NCBI GenBank assembly: GCA_017936245.1
Contig: JAGBFY010000224.1
Span: 1-17,720 of the forward strand
Source of the DNA: Kiritimatiellia bacterium
GTDB lineage: Bacteria; Verrucomicrobiota; Kiritimatiellia; RFP12; UBA1067
DNA: 17,720 bases
Direction: 5' to 3'
The notes under the pieces were generated by a model. That model saw only the letters and a list, made by a program, of their open reading frames with translations, made no database searches and had not been told where the DNA came from. Positions 1 to 7,192 of this stretch are shown one piece after another. Positions within the stretch are counted from its first letter, which is position 1, and every line of letters begins with the position of its first letter. Both the position numbers and the translations under genes were made by a program.

Positions 1-171
1 GGCGCTCCGCGCCGCCCCTGCGGGGACGGCCTCCTCCCCGCGTCCCCGAGCGCAAGTGACAGGCATCGCCGAAGATCCAGCCGAAAGAGCGACGGCTGAA
101 GCCAGACAACCCAGCCAATACCGGGTTCCCCGCCACCTCAAAAGCTCTCTCGACGACCGTCATTTACCCAC
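1..171. other. GC-rich gene-free edge with small hairpins
   Basis: No convincing gene is seen in this stretch, which lies downstream of the minus-strand LamG-like gene. The first 13 bases form a GGCGC/GCGCC hairpin with a TCC loop, and GC-rich short palindromes follow up to about position 50. They could belong to a transcription end or to an intergenic palindromic repeat. There is no T-run, so a terminator is not claimed. Confidence 0.4.
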
Positions 172-1035
172 CTACGCACCCACACTTATGCACGAAGCCT
201 CAGTTTTACCGAACCACTTCTGCGAAAGATATTCATCCACCATGCGACGCTCTGCGGCAGCGAGCGGCCGGCTGAATATCAGCAACTCCCCTACGATGCC
301 GCCGCCCTGACGATCCTGATAACCGTCGGATTGCTTGTAATTTCTGTCATTGAACAGAGTCGACACGTAAGGCCGGCCATATTTACCGCCGTCATCGACA
401 AAACTTGGTCCGTTCTGCGAGAATACTTGAAAGGCAGCATACTTAGTTTTGGACGGATCAACAATCTCGCCGTCAATCCGCGTCTCACCTTTACAAAACA
501 AAGATGTCGATTTAGCAATGTAAGTATCTGCCTGGCCATCGGCGGACTTGCCGAAGAACGACTTGCCTCCTCTTCCCGAAAGCGATGAGACATCTCCCAG
601 CAGAAATCCATAGGATTTGCCATGAAAACCGACAACCCCCGCAAACGCTCCGACCGGCACCTGCACAACAGCTCCATCCTTATCGGAGAAATAAAGCCAT
701 CGCCCCGAGAAATACTCCCCGAAATCCACAAGCTTCTTTCCTGCAAACCTCCCGTCTGCATCGCCATACACCACCGGCAATTTTGCGGAGTAAACTGTCT
801 CGGGATCAGGACAATATGCAAGCGCTCGCGGATAGTTTGGGACACCTGACACATCCGCCTCGCGCACATCGCGCCATTCCCTCACTCCACCTTCAGCATC
901 TTGGATCAGATTGATGTTGGCATCAAGCCAGACAACCGCCATATCTTTCAGATGCTGAGGCAGATCCTGACCTGCCATTGCCGCACTCAACGACAGTGCG
1001 ACACAAATACCCGACATCACTGCTGATGATTTCAT
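172..1035 (-). CDS. Exported LamG/concanavalin-like protein
   Basis: The 287-residue product begins with a signal peptide (MKSSAVMSGICVALSLSAAMA, likely cut after AMA), so it should be exported. The mature part has the look of the LamG/concanavalin A-like jelly rolls frequent in PVC bacteria. The clearest sign is the C-terminal stretch GGGIVGELLIFSRPLAAAER followed by a YLSQKW-type ending, which closes such domains in many Verrucomicrobia-like proteins. No catalytic motif is seen; binding of a glycan or surface partner is inference. The start is well fixed: AGGAGGG lies 8 nt upstream (1044-1050), inside the end of the preceding gene, and the ATG overlaps that gene's TGA by 4 bp, indicating translational coupling. 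It is the second gene of a two-gene operon with the GHL10-like gene. Exact ligand and family are not recognised. Confidence 0.8.
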   Translation of the reverse strand: MKSSAVMSGICVALSLSAAMAGQDLPQHLKDMAVVWLDANINLIQDAEGGVREWRDVREADVSGVPNYPRALAYCPDPETVYSAKLPVVYGDADGRFAGKKLVDFGEYFSGRWLYFSDKDGAVVQVPVGAFAGVVGFHGKSYGFLLGDVSSLSGRGGKSFFGKSADGQADTYIAKSTSLFCKGETRIDGEIVDPSKTKYAAFQVFSQNGPSFVDDGGKYGRPYVSTLFNDRNYKQSDGYQDRQGGGIVGELLIFSRPLAAAERRMVDEYLSQKWFGKTEASCISVGA

Positions 1036-2570
1036 TTGTCAATCCCTCCTGCTTCATTCTTGAAAATCTGCGGTAGCGCATCCAAGGCCCGCTTATCGAA
1101 ATTGAACACGGAGAATCCCGGTGCGCCGCACTCCCGTATCTCCACAATCTGCTCAGACAGTCGGCGGGCGTCGCATCCATCCTTCTTGAACACCGACAAC
1201 CCTATTCCTGGATAGACCTTCACGGGCAGTCCAGCAACTGCTTTGAGCTGCATTTGAGTAGTGGCCCGCTGTAACGCTGCCGAATTAAGATAGTTCATCG
1301 GGCACACGAAGTCCAAATATCCTTTGCGGCACCAGTCTATCCAATCCTGAGCAACCATGTTCGGGGCCGTTTCCGGATTGCTGAACACGGCGGCGGATAT
1401 CTTTACTCCCGGTTTCTGCGAACGGATCCGCTTCGAAGCGCCGGCAACGACAGCTGTTATGTTGGCAACACGCCACTTTCTCCATTGTTCAGAAATATCA
1501 GGATCGCCCTTGATATCCTGCGGCCAACGGGCAATCTTCCGGCCAAGAGAACGTTCAAAACGTTCACGACATCCATTGCAATAGCACGCTTTGTCCGTTG
1601 AATAGCGGATATAATCGAAATGAACACCCGAGACACCCTCCTTCTGCGACAGCTCAACCATTGCATCAATTTCATACTGCCTATTGCGCGGATCTGACGG
1701 ACACAGCCACCTTGCACCATCCTTGTTGTCGGTTCTCACCTGCGTACGGCCTTCGTCGGACATCTTTTTGCAAAACATCCGCATATCTTCCCTCCAACCG
1801 ATATTGAAGCATATTTTCCATACATGACACGCAACGCCATACTTGCGGCACGCAACCAGGCACTGCTCCAGCAAATCGCCTTCCTTTTCTATTCTTGGAT
1901 ACTCAGGCAATACAGACGAACGGTAGTAGGCGACACCTGGCCAAGCAAAGTTGACGATAATCGCATTGAAACCAAGTCTCTTGAGGAGCGCAATTGACGA
2001 ATCCCAGTCATGCCCGTTTTGAAGACCATATGCGGAATGGCACCAGAACGCCCTGAACTCTCCATTCTCCGGCATGGGGCACAGTACCGGTCTCCGATCC
2101 TTGGCCGCTTCAATTGCAGCAATCGCCTTTTCATCGGCAAATGAAAAGTTGCGCAACACAACGGTCGCATCGTTCGTCCCCGCCCGCCAACCGGAAATGC
2201 GCACACGCTCTATCTCATTCAGACCTTTAGGTTCGCCTTCTTTCTTCATATCCTTGAACGGAAGAAATATCCGTTCAAACACACCTTCCTTCTCCGGAAG
2301 AAAATGAACACAATACCAACCACTTCCTGACTTGAAATGGATATCAAACCCTGAAAACTGCGAAAGACTGTCGACCTTAAAATCTACGACAAAACCGAGT
2401 GCCCCCGTAAGATCAAGCTTGGCTGGGACATCATGTACAGCCCGCCTACCGCGATCCGTTGAAAATCCGGCTGACATGACAATCTCGTCAGGCATACCCG
2501 GAACGGACCCACTCAACACCGTCGGCAAGGCGAGAATAAATGTCGCAAAACAATAAAGTCTTTTTTTCAT
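1032..2570 (-). CDS. Exported glycosyl hydrolase-like family 10 (GHL10) protein
   Basis: A 512-residue exported protein. Residues 1-22 form a signal peptide (MKKRLYCFATFILALPTVLS). Residues about 25-145 look like a beta-sandwich carbohydrate-binding-type domain. From about residue 172 (FRAFWCHSAYG) to the end is a TIM barrel of the GHL10/DUF187 type (YngK-like), with the characteristic CPSDPRNRQYE at 290-299 and GVHFDYIRY at 315-323, whose Asp319 is the expected key acid. Directly after it comes an unusual cysteine cluster, C329-x-C331-x2-C334, plausibly a metal or disulfide site. The start at 2570 is chosen because TATAAT (2583-2578) sits exactly 7 nt before the ATG and it gives a clean signal peptide. 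In-frame ATGs at 2579 and 2597 are alternatives: a GGAGG at 2595-2591 is 11 nt from 2579. It is divergent from the AraC gene. Glycan cleavage is inferred from the family. Confidence 0.85.
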   Translation of the reverse strand: MKKRLYCFATFILALPTVLSGSVPGMPDEIVMSAGFSTDRGRRAVHDVPAKLDLTGALGFVVDFKVDSLSQFSGFDIHFKSGSGWYCVHFLPEKEGVFERIFLPFKDMKKEGEPKGLNEIERVRISGWRAGTNDATVVLRNFSFADEKAIAAIEAAKDRRPVLCPMPENGEFRAFWCHSAYGLQNGHDWDSSIALLKRLGFNAIIVNFAWPGVAYYRSSVLPEYPRIEKEGDLLEQCLVACRKYGVACHVWKICFNIGWREDMRMFCKKMSDEGRTQVRTDNKDGARWLCPSDPRNRQYEIDAMVELSQKEGVSGVHFDYIRYSTDKACYCNGCRERFERSLGRKIARWPQDIKGDPDISEQWRKWRVANITAVVAGASKRIRSQKPGVKISAAVFSNPETAPNMVAQDWIDWCRKGYLDFVCPMNYLNSAALQRATTQMQLKAVAGLPVKVYPGIGLSVFKKDGCDARRLSEQIVEIRECGAPGFSVFNFDKRALDALPQIFKNEAGGIDK

Positions 2571-2577
2571 CCACACC

Positions 2578-2604
2578 ATTATACATAAAACCTCCATTTG
2601 CCAA
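2578..2604 (-). promoter_or_regulatory. Promoter of GHL10-LamG operon
   Basis: On the minus strand TATAAT (2583-2578) is preceded by TTGGCA (2604-2599) with a short 15-nt spacer. The -10 ends 7 nt before the ATG at 2570, so transcription would begin at or near the start codon. An alternative upstream pair, TTGTGT/TATATT (2634-2629 and 2610-2605), has an 18-nt spacer. Confidence 0.5.
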
Positions 2605-2640
2605 AATATAAAATATTGTCATTCACATACACAATCTTAT

Positions 2641-2665
2641 CAGGGTTTCATCATGCGATCCCCTG
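2641..2665. promoter_or_regulatory. Possible operator between AraC and GHL10 genes
   Basis: CAGGG (2641-2645) and CCCTG (2661-2665) form an imperfect dyad; extended to 9 bases per arm it matches at 7 of 9. It covers the place where a -35 of the araC-like gene would lie. It is only a candidate AraC-family site. Confidence 0.2.
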
Positions 2666-2671
2666 TCAATA

Positions 2672-2680
2672 TGATATAAT
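2672..2680 (+). promoter_or_regulatory. Extended -10 promoter of AraC-family gene
   Basis: TGATATAAT is a perfect extended -10 (TGn plus TATAAT). It ends 10 nt before the ATG at 2691, so any 5' leader would be only a few nucleotides. No clear -35 hexamer is present at the usual distance, which fits an extended -10 promoter. Confidence 0.55.
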
Positions 2681-2690
2681 CCTCGATGCT

Positions 2691-3563
2691 ATGTCCATCA
2701 AACATCACGAACAACTTAAAGATCTCTCATACTTCAAGAACCGACAAATTCCCTGTGTCGTCCGAGAAATGCACGACGCCCCAAGCAACAGTGTAATAGC
2801 AATGCATGACCATGAATTCTCAGAACTCGTCATCGTTGCATCTGGGAGCCTGAATCATATCCATGCAGATAGAACGGACCGACTTTTCGCTGGGGATTTT
2901 TTCGTGATCCACCCCCGTGAACGGCACGGATATGCAGAATTCGCTCCCGGCACAACAGTATTCAACCTGCTCTATCACAACAGCGATCCTCCGTTTGAGT
3001 TATTGTCAGCAGATTCGCCGCTAACATCGGCATTGTTCCCTGCAAAATCCAACAACGTCAAGGCCAATACGATCGGACGCATCTCCCGACGAAATCTTGC
3101 GAATGTGACAACTCTCATAAATGCAATCCAAAAGGAAGGAAAATCGACACGCTCGTACAGCAAGCGAATATGCAATTCTCTTTTTACGGCAATCTTCTTT
3201 TTGCTGGCAAGGGAGACTGATCATCTTCATGCATCCTCTATCAATCCCATACAGAAGGAAATAGACTTCATGGCACAGAATATCAAGAACAAGATAACAT
3301 TATCCGACATCTGCGCCATCTCAGGGCGGTCGGTATGCACTCTCTCACGGGCATTCAAGGAAGCCACCGGAAGAAGCCCGATAGACTACCTGATATCAAT
3401 GAGAATCGCAAAAGCAAAGTGCCTCTTGAACAAGGCGGGCATCACAATGGAAAAAGTGGCTCTTGAAACCGGGTTCTGCAATGCCAGCCACCTCTCCACC
3501 ACACTACGTAAACATGCTTCTCCTTGCCATCGTTTACAGTCTCATGATAGGTTTCTCAAATGA
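2691..3563 (+). CDS. AraC-family transcriptional regulator
   Basis: A 290-residue regulator with an N-terminal cupin-like sensing domain (AMHDHEFSELVIVASG, then FAGDFFVIHPRERHGY) and a C-terminal AraC helix-turn-helix pair over about the last 100 residues (ITLSDICAISGRSVCTLSRA and then EKVALETGFCNASHLSTTLR). The reading frame is open back to 2598, but the ATG at 2691 is preferred because a TGATATAAT box ends 10 nt before it and the protein then starts just ahead of the sensor domain. It is divergent from the GHL10-LamG operon and so probably controls it. The second HTH ends oddly: the usual FRKHxGxSPxxYR tail appears as LRKHASPCHRLQ, about three residues short, so DNA contact by this end may be altered. 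The stop codon directly abuts the promoter of the next gene. Confidence 0.88.
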   Translation: MSIKHHEQLKDLSYFKNRQIPCVVREMHDAPSNSVIAMHDHEFSELVIVASGSLNHIHADRTDRLFAGDFFVIHPRERHGYAEFAPGTTVFNLLYHNSDPPFELLSADSPLTSALFPAKSNNVKANTIGRISRRNLANVTTLINAIQKEGKSTRSYSKRICNSLFTAIFFLLARETDHLHASSINPIQKEIDFMAQNIKNKITLSDICAISGRSVCTLSRAFKEATGRSPIDYLISMRIAKAKCLLNKAGITMEKVALETGFCNASHLSTTLRKHASPCHRLQSHDRFLK

Positions 3564-3572
3564 TGGTATAAT
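3564..3572 (+). promoter_or_regulatory. Extended -10 promoter of glycosyltransferase gene
   Basis: TGGTATAAT starts on the base after the AraC stop codon and ends exactly 7 nt before the ATG at 3580. Transcription should begin at the A of the start codon, giving a leaderless mRNA. No ribosome-binding site is seen upstream. Confidence 0.65.
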
Positions 3573-3579
3573 TCAGCAT

Positions 3580-4593
3580 ATGTTTCTTTCCATAGTAATA
3601 CCTACGCTCAACTCGGAAAAGACGCTTGGCGCTTGCCTTGCGGCGATACGTGCGCAGTCGTTCCCGAAAGACGGCTACGAGATCGTCATTGCCGACGCAG
3701 GATCTTCAGACCGTACGCTTGAAATAGCCAAGAAGTTCGCTGTCGACACCGTAACCTCCAACCCTCTGAAGACCGGCGAAGCAGGTAAGACCGCCGGGAT
3801 AAAGGCGGCAAAAAGCGACATCATCGCACTTGTCGACTCCGACAACATCCTGCCTGATCCCGATTGGCTCAAACGCATGGTCGAGCCCTTCTCCGATCCC
3901 GAGATACTGGCAAGCGAACCTCTAGAGTACACCTGGAGAAGAGAGGATCCTGCACTCACAAGGTACTTTGCCCTTCTCGGAATGAACGACCCGATATGCC
4001 TGTTCACCGGAAACTATGATCGCACATGCGCCGTAACGGGGCAGTGGACGGAACTCCCTGTCCATCAGGAAGACAAAGGCGGCTACCTCAAGCTTAAACT
4101 CGCCGCCGATGCCCTTCCTACAATCGGCGCAAACGGTTTCCTATTCCGTCGCACACTTCTTGACGGAGTGAAATGGGAACCGTACCTCTTCGACATCGAT
4201 ATCCTCTACGATCGCATACTGAAGGAAGGTTCCGTATCTGTCGCAAAGGTGAAAACCGGCATAGTGCACCTCTACTGCGCACGGCTTGGAGACTTCGTCC
4301 GCAAGCAGCGGCGGCGGATCCGCGACTTCCTTTATTTCGCCCAGGAAAAGCAACGCATATATCCGTGGAGCAGCCAACGCAAGACCGGAATAATGCTGTT
4401 CTGCCTGGCGACGGCAACCGTTCTGCCTTTGATGTGGCAGGCTTTCAAAGGTTTCGTCCGCCATCCTGACATCGCATGGTTCTATCATGTCCCTGTATGC
4501 TGGACAACACTGTGGGTGTACGGGATCGGAACGCTATCCAGGCTGTTCGGCGGCAAACAGGCGCCGGTTGACCGTTCCTCTTGGCAAAAATGA
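3580..4593 (+). CDS. Family 2 glycosyltransferase, membrane-associated
   Basis: A 337-residue GT2 (GT-A fold) enzyme expected to move a sugar from a nucleotide-sugar donor to a lipid, glycan or protein acceptor at the inner face of the cytoplasmic membrane. It opens with the canonical first strand SIVIPTLNSEKTLG, continues with IVIADAGSSDRTLEIA, and has the metal-binding DSDN at residues 86-89 (DxD-like). Two hydrophobic segments at about 269-287 (GIMLFCLATATVLPLMW) and 299-322 anchor it. The frame is open upstream to 3463, inside the AraC gene, but the protein fold begins at MFLSIVIP and the promoter places transcription start there, so 3580 is the start. The next gene is pssA, with its own promoter. 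Acceptor and donor are not readable; an envelope or exopolysaccharide role is likely. Confidence 0.88.
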   Translation: MFLSIVIPTLNSEKTLGACLAAIRAQSFPKDGYEIVIADAGSSDRTLEIAKKFAVDTVTSNPLKTGEAGKTAGIKAAKSDIIALVDSDNILPDPDWLKRMVEPFSDPEILASEPLEYTWRREDPALTRYFALLGMNDPICLFTGNYDRTCAVTGQWTELPVHQEDKGGYLKLKLAADALPTIGANGFLFRRTLLDGVKWEPYLFDIDILYDRILKEGSVSVAKVKTGIVHLYCARLGDFVRKQRRRIRDFLYFAQEKQRIYPWSSQRKTGIMLFCLATATVLPLMWQAFKGFVRHPDIAWFYHVPVCWTTLWVYGIGTLSRLFGGKQAPVDRSSWQK

Positions 4594-4609
4594 CAGAAAA
4601 TGAGATAAT
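4581..4609 (+). promoter_or_regulatory. Promoter of pssA
   Basis: TTGGCA (4581-4586), a 17-nt spacer, then GATAAT (4604-4609) with an upstream TGA making an extended -10. The box overlaps the end of the glycosyltransferase gene and leaves a leader of about 60 nt carrying a ribosome-binding site (AAAGGAG at 4662-4668). Confidence 0.65.
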
Positions 4610-4677
4610 ACACACCCATTGACACCTCATGGGTAAGAAAGCAGAAGAAAACAGAAACTTTAAAGGAGCGAAAAACA

Positions 4678-5535
4678 ATGTCCCGTTTCAGATTGCGTGG
4701 CAGACGCAGAAAGACGAAAAGCACGCGTCATGACCGCATCCCGCTCAGAGCCATCGTTCCAAACCTGATAACGTCACTTGCCGCGTGCGCCGGCATCACG
4801 TCCATCACCTTTTCTTCTGAAGGACGGTTTCTCCCCGCTTTCTGGGCACTTCTCATCGCCTGCGTATGCGACGGACTCGACGGTCGCGTAGCGCGTATGC
4901 TCAAGGCAAGCTCGAAGCTTGGAGCGGAACTCGACTCACTTGCCGATTTCGTGAACTTCGGCGTGGCTCCGGCAATGTTCATGTTCTTCTGGCTTACGGG
5001 CGGTCCTACGCACGAAGGCGTAGACCCAACGCTTGTGCGCCTCACTCTCGGAAGCGCACTTTTCTATGCGATGTGTGACTGCTTCCGTCTCGCCCGTTTC
5101 AATACGATGCTTGAACAGCCTACCCTTCCGTACTGGAAGCATTTCTTCCTTGGCGTACCAGCTCCGGGCGGTGCATGGATGGTGCTTTCCCCTGCCGTGC
5201 TCGTATCGGCTCTTGACGCGAAAGGCTCGTTCCCCGCGCTTCGCGAAGCGCTGCAGAACCCCTACTTCGGGATATTCATGCTACTGTTCGTTGGCTCGCT
5301 CATGGCATCGCGTCTCCCGACGATATCGCTGAAGTCGGTCCACATAAGCAAATCGTATATGCTTCCTGTGATGGCGGCGCTTCTCCTGCTGATAGCATTT
5401 CTGGTGTCCAACTTCTGGCTCACCATCGGCGTGGTAGGAATCCTCTACATCTGCACAGTGCCGGTGACGGGGCTTATCTTCCTCAAGTCGAAAGCCCGCT
5501 ATGAGCAGCAAGCGGCTCCATCGGAAGCCCCATGA
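4678..5535 (+). CDS. pssA: CDP-diacylglycerol-serine O-phosphatidyltransferase
   Basis: A 285-residue integral membrane enzyme that joins CDP-diacylglycerol and L-serine to make phosphatidylserine, the precursor of phosphatidylethanolamine. The CDP-alcohol phosphotransferase signature is complete: D65-x2-D68-G69-x2-A72-R73-x8-G82-x3-D86-x3-D90. Several hydrophobic helices follow, for example around residues 92-105 and 198-255. The N-terminus is strongly basic (SRFRLRGRRRKTKSTRHDR), and the NLITSLAACAGITSI segment is typical of the PssA branch. The start is fixed by AAAGGAG 9 nt upstream. It has its own promoter downstream of the glycosyltransferase. Its last 53 bp overlap the 3' end of convergent maf. 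Confidence 0.93.
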   Translation: MSRFRLRGRRRKTKSTRHDRIPLRAIVPNLITSLAACAGITSITFSSEGRFLPAFWALLIACVCDGLDGRVARMLKASSKLGAELDSLADFVNFGVAPAMFMFFWLTGGPTHEGVDPTLVRLTLGSALFYAMCDCFRLARFNTMLEQPTLPYWKHFFLGVPAPGGAWMVLSPAVLVSALDAKGSFPALREALQNPYFGIFMLLFVGSLMASRLPTISLKSVHISKSYMLPVMAALLLLIAFLVSNFWLTIGVVGILYICTVPVTGLIFLKSKARYEQQAAPSEAP

Positions 5536-6037
5536 TGTTCTCGTAGCTGCCGGTGTAGGACTCGACAATCAGATCGCCTGACTCGTCGATGTCATACGCG
5601 CCGGCACGGTCTGTCGGCCTTACCGACTCCACGTAGCGGTTAATCAGTTCTTCCGAAAGCTCCCTGAACTTCACTTTTGACTCCACGACCGTCGTCTGGA
5701 GCTGTCCGCCGGGAACGCAGTACGCAACCCCTGTAAAGACGCTGTGGGTCTTCCCTGAAAGTTCACGCAGAAAGGCGCGAGCCTCATCCAGATCACGCGG
5801 CTTGCCGTATATCCTGCCGTTGAACCACACGATAGTATCCGCCGCAACAATCTCCGCATCCGGATGCATTATGCGGCAAGCCTTGAGCTTGCGGGCGGCG
5901 TTCACGAGGACTGTGCGTTTCGGGGCGCGGGGGATCGACACCTCCTCAGCCTCAGTCGGCTCTACAGTGAAACTCCAGCCATGTTCCGAAAGTATCTTTG
6001 CCCTTCTGGGTGATTTTGAAGCAAGTATCGTTTCCAT
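5483..6037 (-). CDS. maf: Maf-family nucleotide pyrophosphatase
   Basis: A 184-residue cytosolic enzyme of the Maf/HAM1-like family, which hydrolyses non-canonical or pyrimidine nucleoside triphosphates to monophosphates and is linked to septum inhibition and house-cleaning. It shows the family marks in order: ILASKSPRR at 4-12, AADTIV with catalytic Asp67, YGKP at 77-80, FTGVAY at 101-106, and GAYDIDESG followed by GSYENIMGLP at 163-172. The frame is open to an ATG at 6145, but METILASKSPRR is the family's usual N-terminus and GAAAGGA lies 8 nt upstream, so 6037 is chosen. The promoter TGGTATAAT at 6175-6167 would give a leader of about 120 nt. It converges on pssA with a 53-bp overlap, so the two transcripts can pair at their 3' ends. 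Confidence 0.92.
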   Translation of the reverse strand: METILASKSPRRAKILSEHGWSFTVEPTEAEEVSIPRAPKRTVLVNAARKLKACRIMHPDAEIVAADTIVWFNGRIYGKPRDLDEARAFLRELSGKTHSVFTGVAYCVPGGQLQTTVVESKVKFRELSEELINRYVESVRPTDRAGAYDIDESGDLIVESYTGSYENIMGLPMEPLAAHSGLST

Positions 6038-6166
6038 CTGCAGCATCCTTTCGCATTCCATTACGCCGCATGTCGCCGACACCCCACCCGGCGACATGAT
6101 ATCCGTCAAAGTAGGTCTCTGGCGTTTTCCTTCTTGATACGACATATTCTTTTGTTTTGACCTTAA

Positions 6167-6175
6167 ATTATACCA
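6167..6175 (-). promoter_or_regulatory. Extended -10 promoter of maf
   Basis: On the minus strand TGGTATAAT is a perfect extended -10. It is about 21 nt from an upstream in-frame ATG (6145) and about 130 nt from the preferred maf start at 6037. Confidence 0.5.
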
Positions 6176-6225
6176 TCTTCAATACGCGATTTACAGCCGA
6201 TAATGCCTAGAGTTTATCCAATTTT

Positions 6226-6253
6226 TGAAAACGTCTAAATTATATCAATTTTT
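6226..6253. repeat. Left direct repeat flanking three-gene module
   Basis: TGAAAACGTCTAAATTATAT and the following CAATTTTT match the copy at 7193-7219 with one substitution and one inserted base. Read on the minus strand it contains TGATATAAT (6247-6239), an extended -10 pointing toward maf. The last codons and the TAA of the DUF3791 gene lie inside it. Confidence 0.75.
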
Positions 6254-6431
6254 CGTCCAAGTCGGCAAAAGCGTTTTCGATTGCTTCAACATGATACAAC
6301 TCATACATGTCAACGGCGTAATCAACCAGATTCTTCTCTGCGAGACGCCGGTAAGCAATATCTGCAGTTACACCGAGATGTTCGGCGTATCGTTCAAGCA
6401 GATAGATGAAGAACTTGAATTCTTTACTCAT
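6240..6431 (-). CDS. DUF3791 family small protein (antitoxin-like)
   Basis: A 63-residue acidic protein that matches the DUF3791 family over its whole length: MSKEFKFFIYLLERYAEHLG, a middle DIAYRRLAEKNLVDYAVDMY, and the ending ELYHVEAIENAFADLDEKLI. The family is of unknown biochemistry but is often next to DUF3990 genes, which suggests an antitoxin or partner role. It is last in the three-gene unit. Its ATG overlaps the stop of the 81-aa gene by 4 bp (6428-6431), indicating coupled translation. Its final residues EKLI and the stop are written inside the left direct repeat, whose minus strand also reads TTGATATAAT, so the end of the gene doubles as a promoter-like sequence. Confidence 0.8.
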   Translation of the reverse strand: MSKEFKFFIYLLERYAEHLGVTADIAYRRLAEKNLVDYAVDMYELYHVEAIENAFADLDEKLI

Positions 6432-6673
6432 ATCATCCTCAAATACGCCGAATTCTTCGGTGAACCTGTAATCTTTTCGCTCTCCCAGATATTAAATATA
6501 CCCTCGGGACCAAACTGCCACATCTCCATGCCCGGATTTGCAAGCATCGCATACGTCTGCGATTCAAGAAACATTTCAAGCGCCTCACGTTCGCCATAGC
6601 CGTATTTCTCAACGATGCGCCGGACGACTTCTTCATCGTAATAATCAAGGATATCAACGGAAACGGTATTCAT
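6428..6673 (-). CDS. Small protein of DUF3990/DUF3791 module
   Basis: An 81-residue acidic, helix-rich protein (MNTVSVDILDYYDEEVVRRI at the start). The C-terminal half holds the block MEMWQFGPEGIFNIWESEKI followed by TGSPKNSAYLR, which I recognise from small gut-bacterial proteins encoded beside DUF3990 genes, although I cannot name a family with certainty. No enzyme motif or membrane segment is seen. It overlaps both neighbours by 4 bp (start with the DUF3990 stop at 6670-6673, stop with the DUF3791 start at 6428-6431), so the three proteins are probably made in step. An antitoxin or adaptor role is inference. Confidence 0.75.
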   Translation of the reverse strand: MNTVSVDILDYYDEEVVRRIVEKYGYGEREALEMFLESQTYAMLANPGMEMWQFGPEGIFNIWESEKITGSPKNSAYLRMI

Positions 6674-7149
6674 ACAACGCTCCCTTCAATAAACTTTAGA
6701 CACGCAAGTGCCGCATCCGTTTTCATCGCAAACTGATCCCTCAAACGCTGTGGCAACAGCCTGCGCAATGCTTCGTCTTCGGAATATGCACCCTTGAAAT
6801 AAAGATTCAAAACAGGCATTGTATTATCGTTGGCGACCGGTCCAGAGACGATATCATAATCAACGGTGTCGATTATTCCATTTCTGTTTTGAGATACGTA
6901 TTTTAGCCATGCCGCATCAGGCCCGGGGAAATTAAGTGTCCGCAACTGCGAAGCCGCCGACTCGTCAAACTCATACACCGAAACAATGGCGCGACCTTCT
7001 TTGCGACGCAAAACTGAAGTTTTCGCCCATCGAGACGCCTGATCAAAATCGAAAGTAAGATAAAACGCCTGACCAAAATCCAAAGCCCGAGTGCCTTGGA
7101 TTAATTTAGGCGTTGCCACCTCAATATTACTTCCGTGATATAACTTCAT
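6670..7149 (-). CDS. DUF3990 protein, ADP-ribosyltransferase-like
   Basis: A 159-residue protein of the DUF3990 family, which is related to ADP-ribosyltransferase folds and is the likely toxic or effector member of the module. It begins MKLYHGSN, the typical YHGS motif, followed by LDFGQAFYLTFDFDQASRWA, the usual NAD-pocket region of such proteins, then VSVYEFDE and WLKYVSQNR-N-G, and the family-typical YDIVSGPVANDNT. No signal peptide is present, so it acts in the cytosol unless exported otherwise. It is first in the operon, with its stop overlapping the next start. The promoter is TGATATAAT at 7214-7206, leaving a leader of about 50 nt; the ribosome-binding site is weak (AGG close to the ATG), which may keep the toxin low. 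The ADP-ribosylation target is unknown. Confidence 0.82.
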   Translation of the reverse strand: MKLYHGSNIEVATPKLIQGTRALDFGQAFYLTFDFDQASRWAKTSVLRRKEGRAIVSVYEFDESAASQLRTLNFPGPDAAWLKYVSQNRNGIIDTVDYDIVSGPVANDNTMPVLNLYFKGAYSEDEALRRLLPQRLRDQFAMKTDAALACLKFIEGSVV

Positions 7150-7192
7150 TGCCTGATAAATTTTCTTTCTTAGATTAGTAAGATTCTCTTAC

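Noticed and set aside
291..869. A 192-codon minus-strand frame within the LamG-like gene
   Set aside because: It overlaps the LamG-like gene entirely in another frame; only the latter has a signal peptide, ribosome-binding site and domain ending.
2579..2597. Upstream starts (2597, 2579) for the GHL10-like gene, the latter with GGAGG 11 nt away
   Set aside because: They prepend residues to a signal peptide that is complete from 2570, and the TATAAT box covers this stretch. The 2579 start remains possible if transcription begins further upstream.
6038..6145. 36-residue N-terminal extension of Maf starting at 6145
   Set aside because: Maf proteins normally begin with the ILASxSPRR strand; the extension has no recognisable fold and the internal ATG has its own ribosome-binding site.
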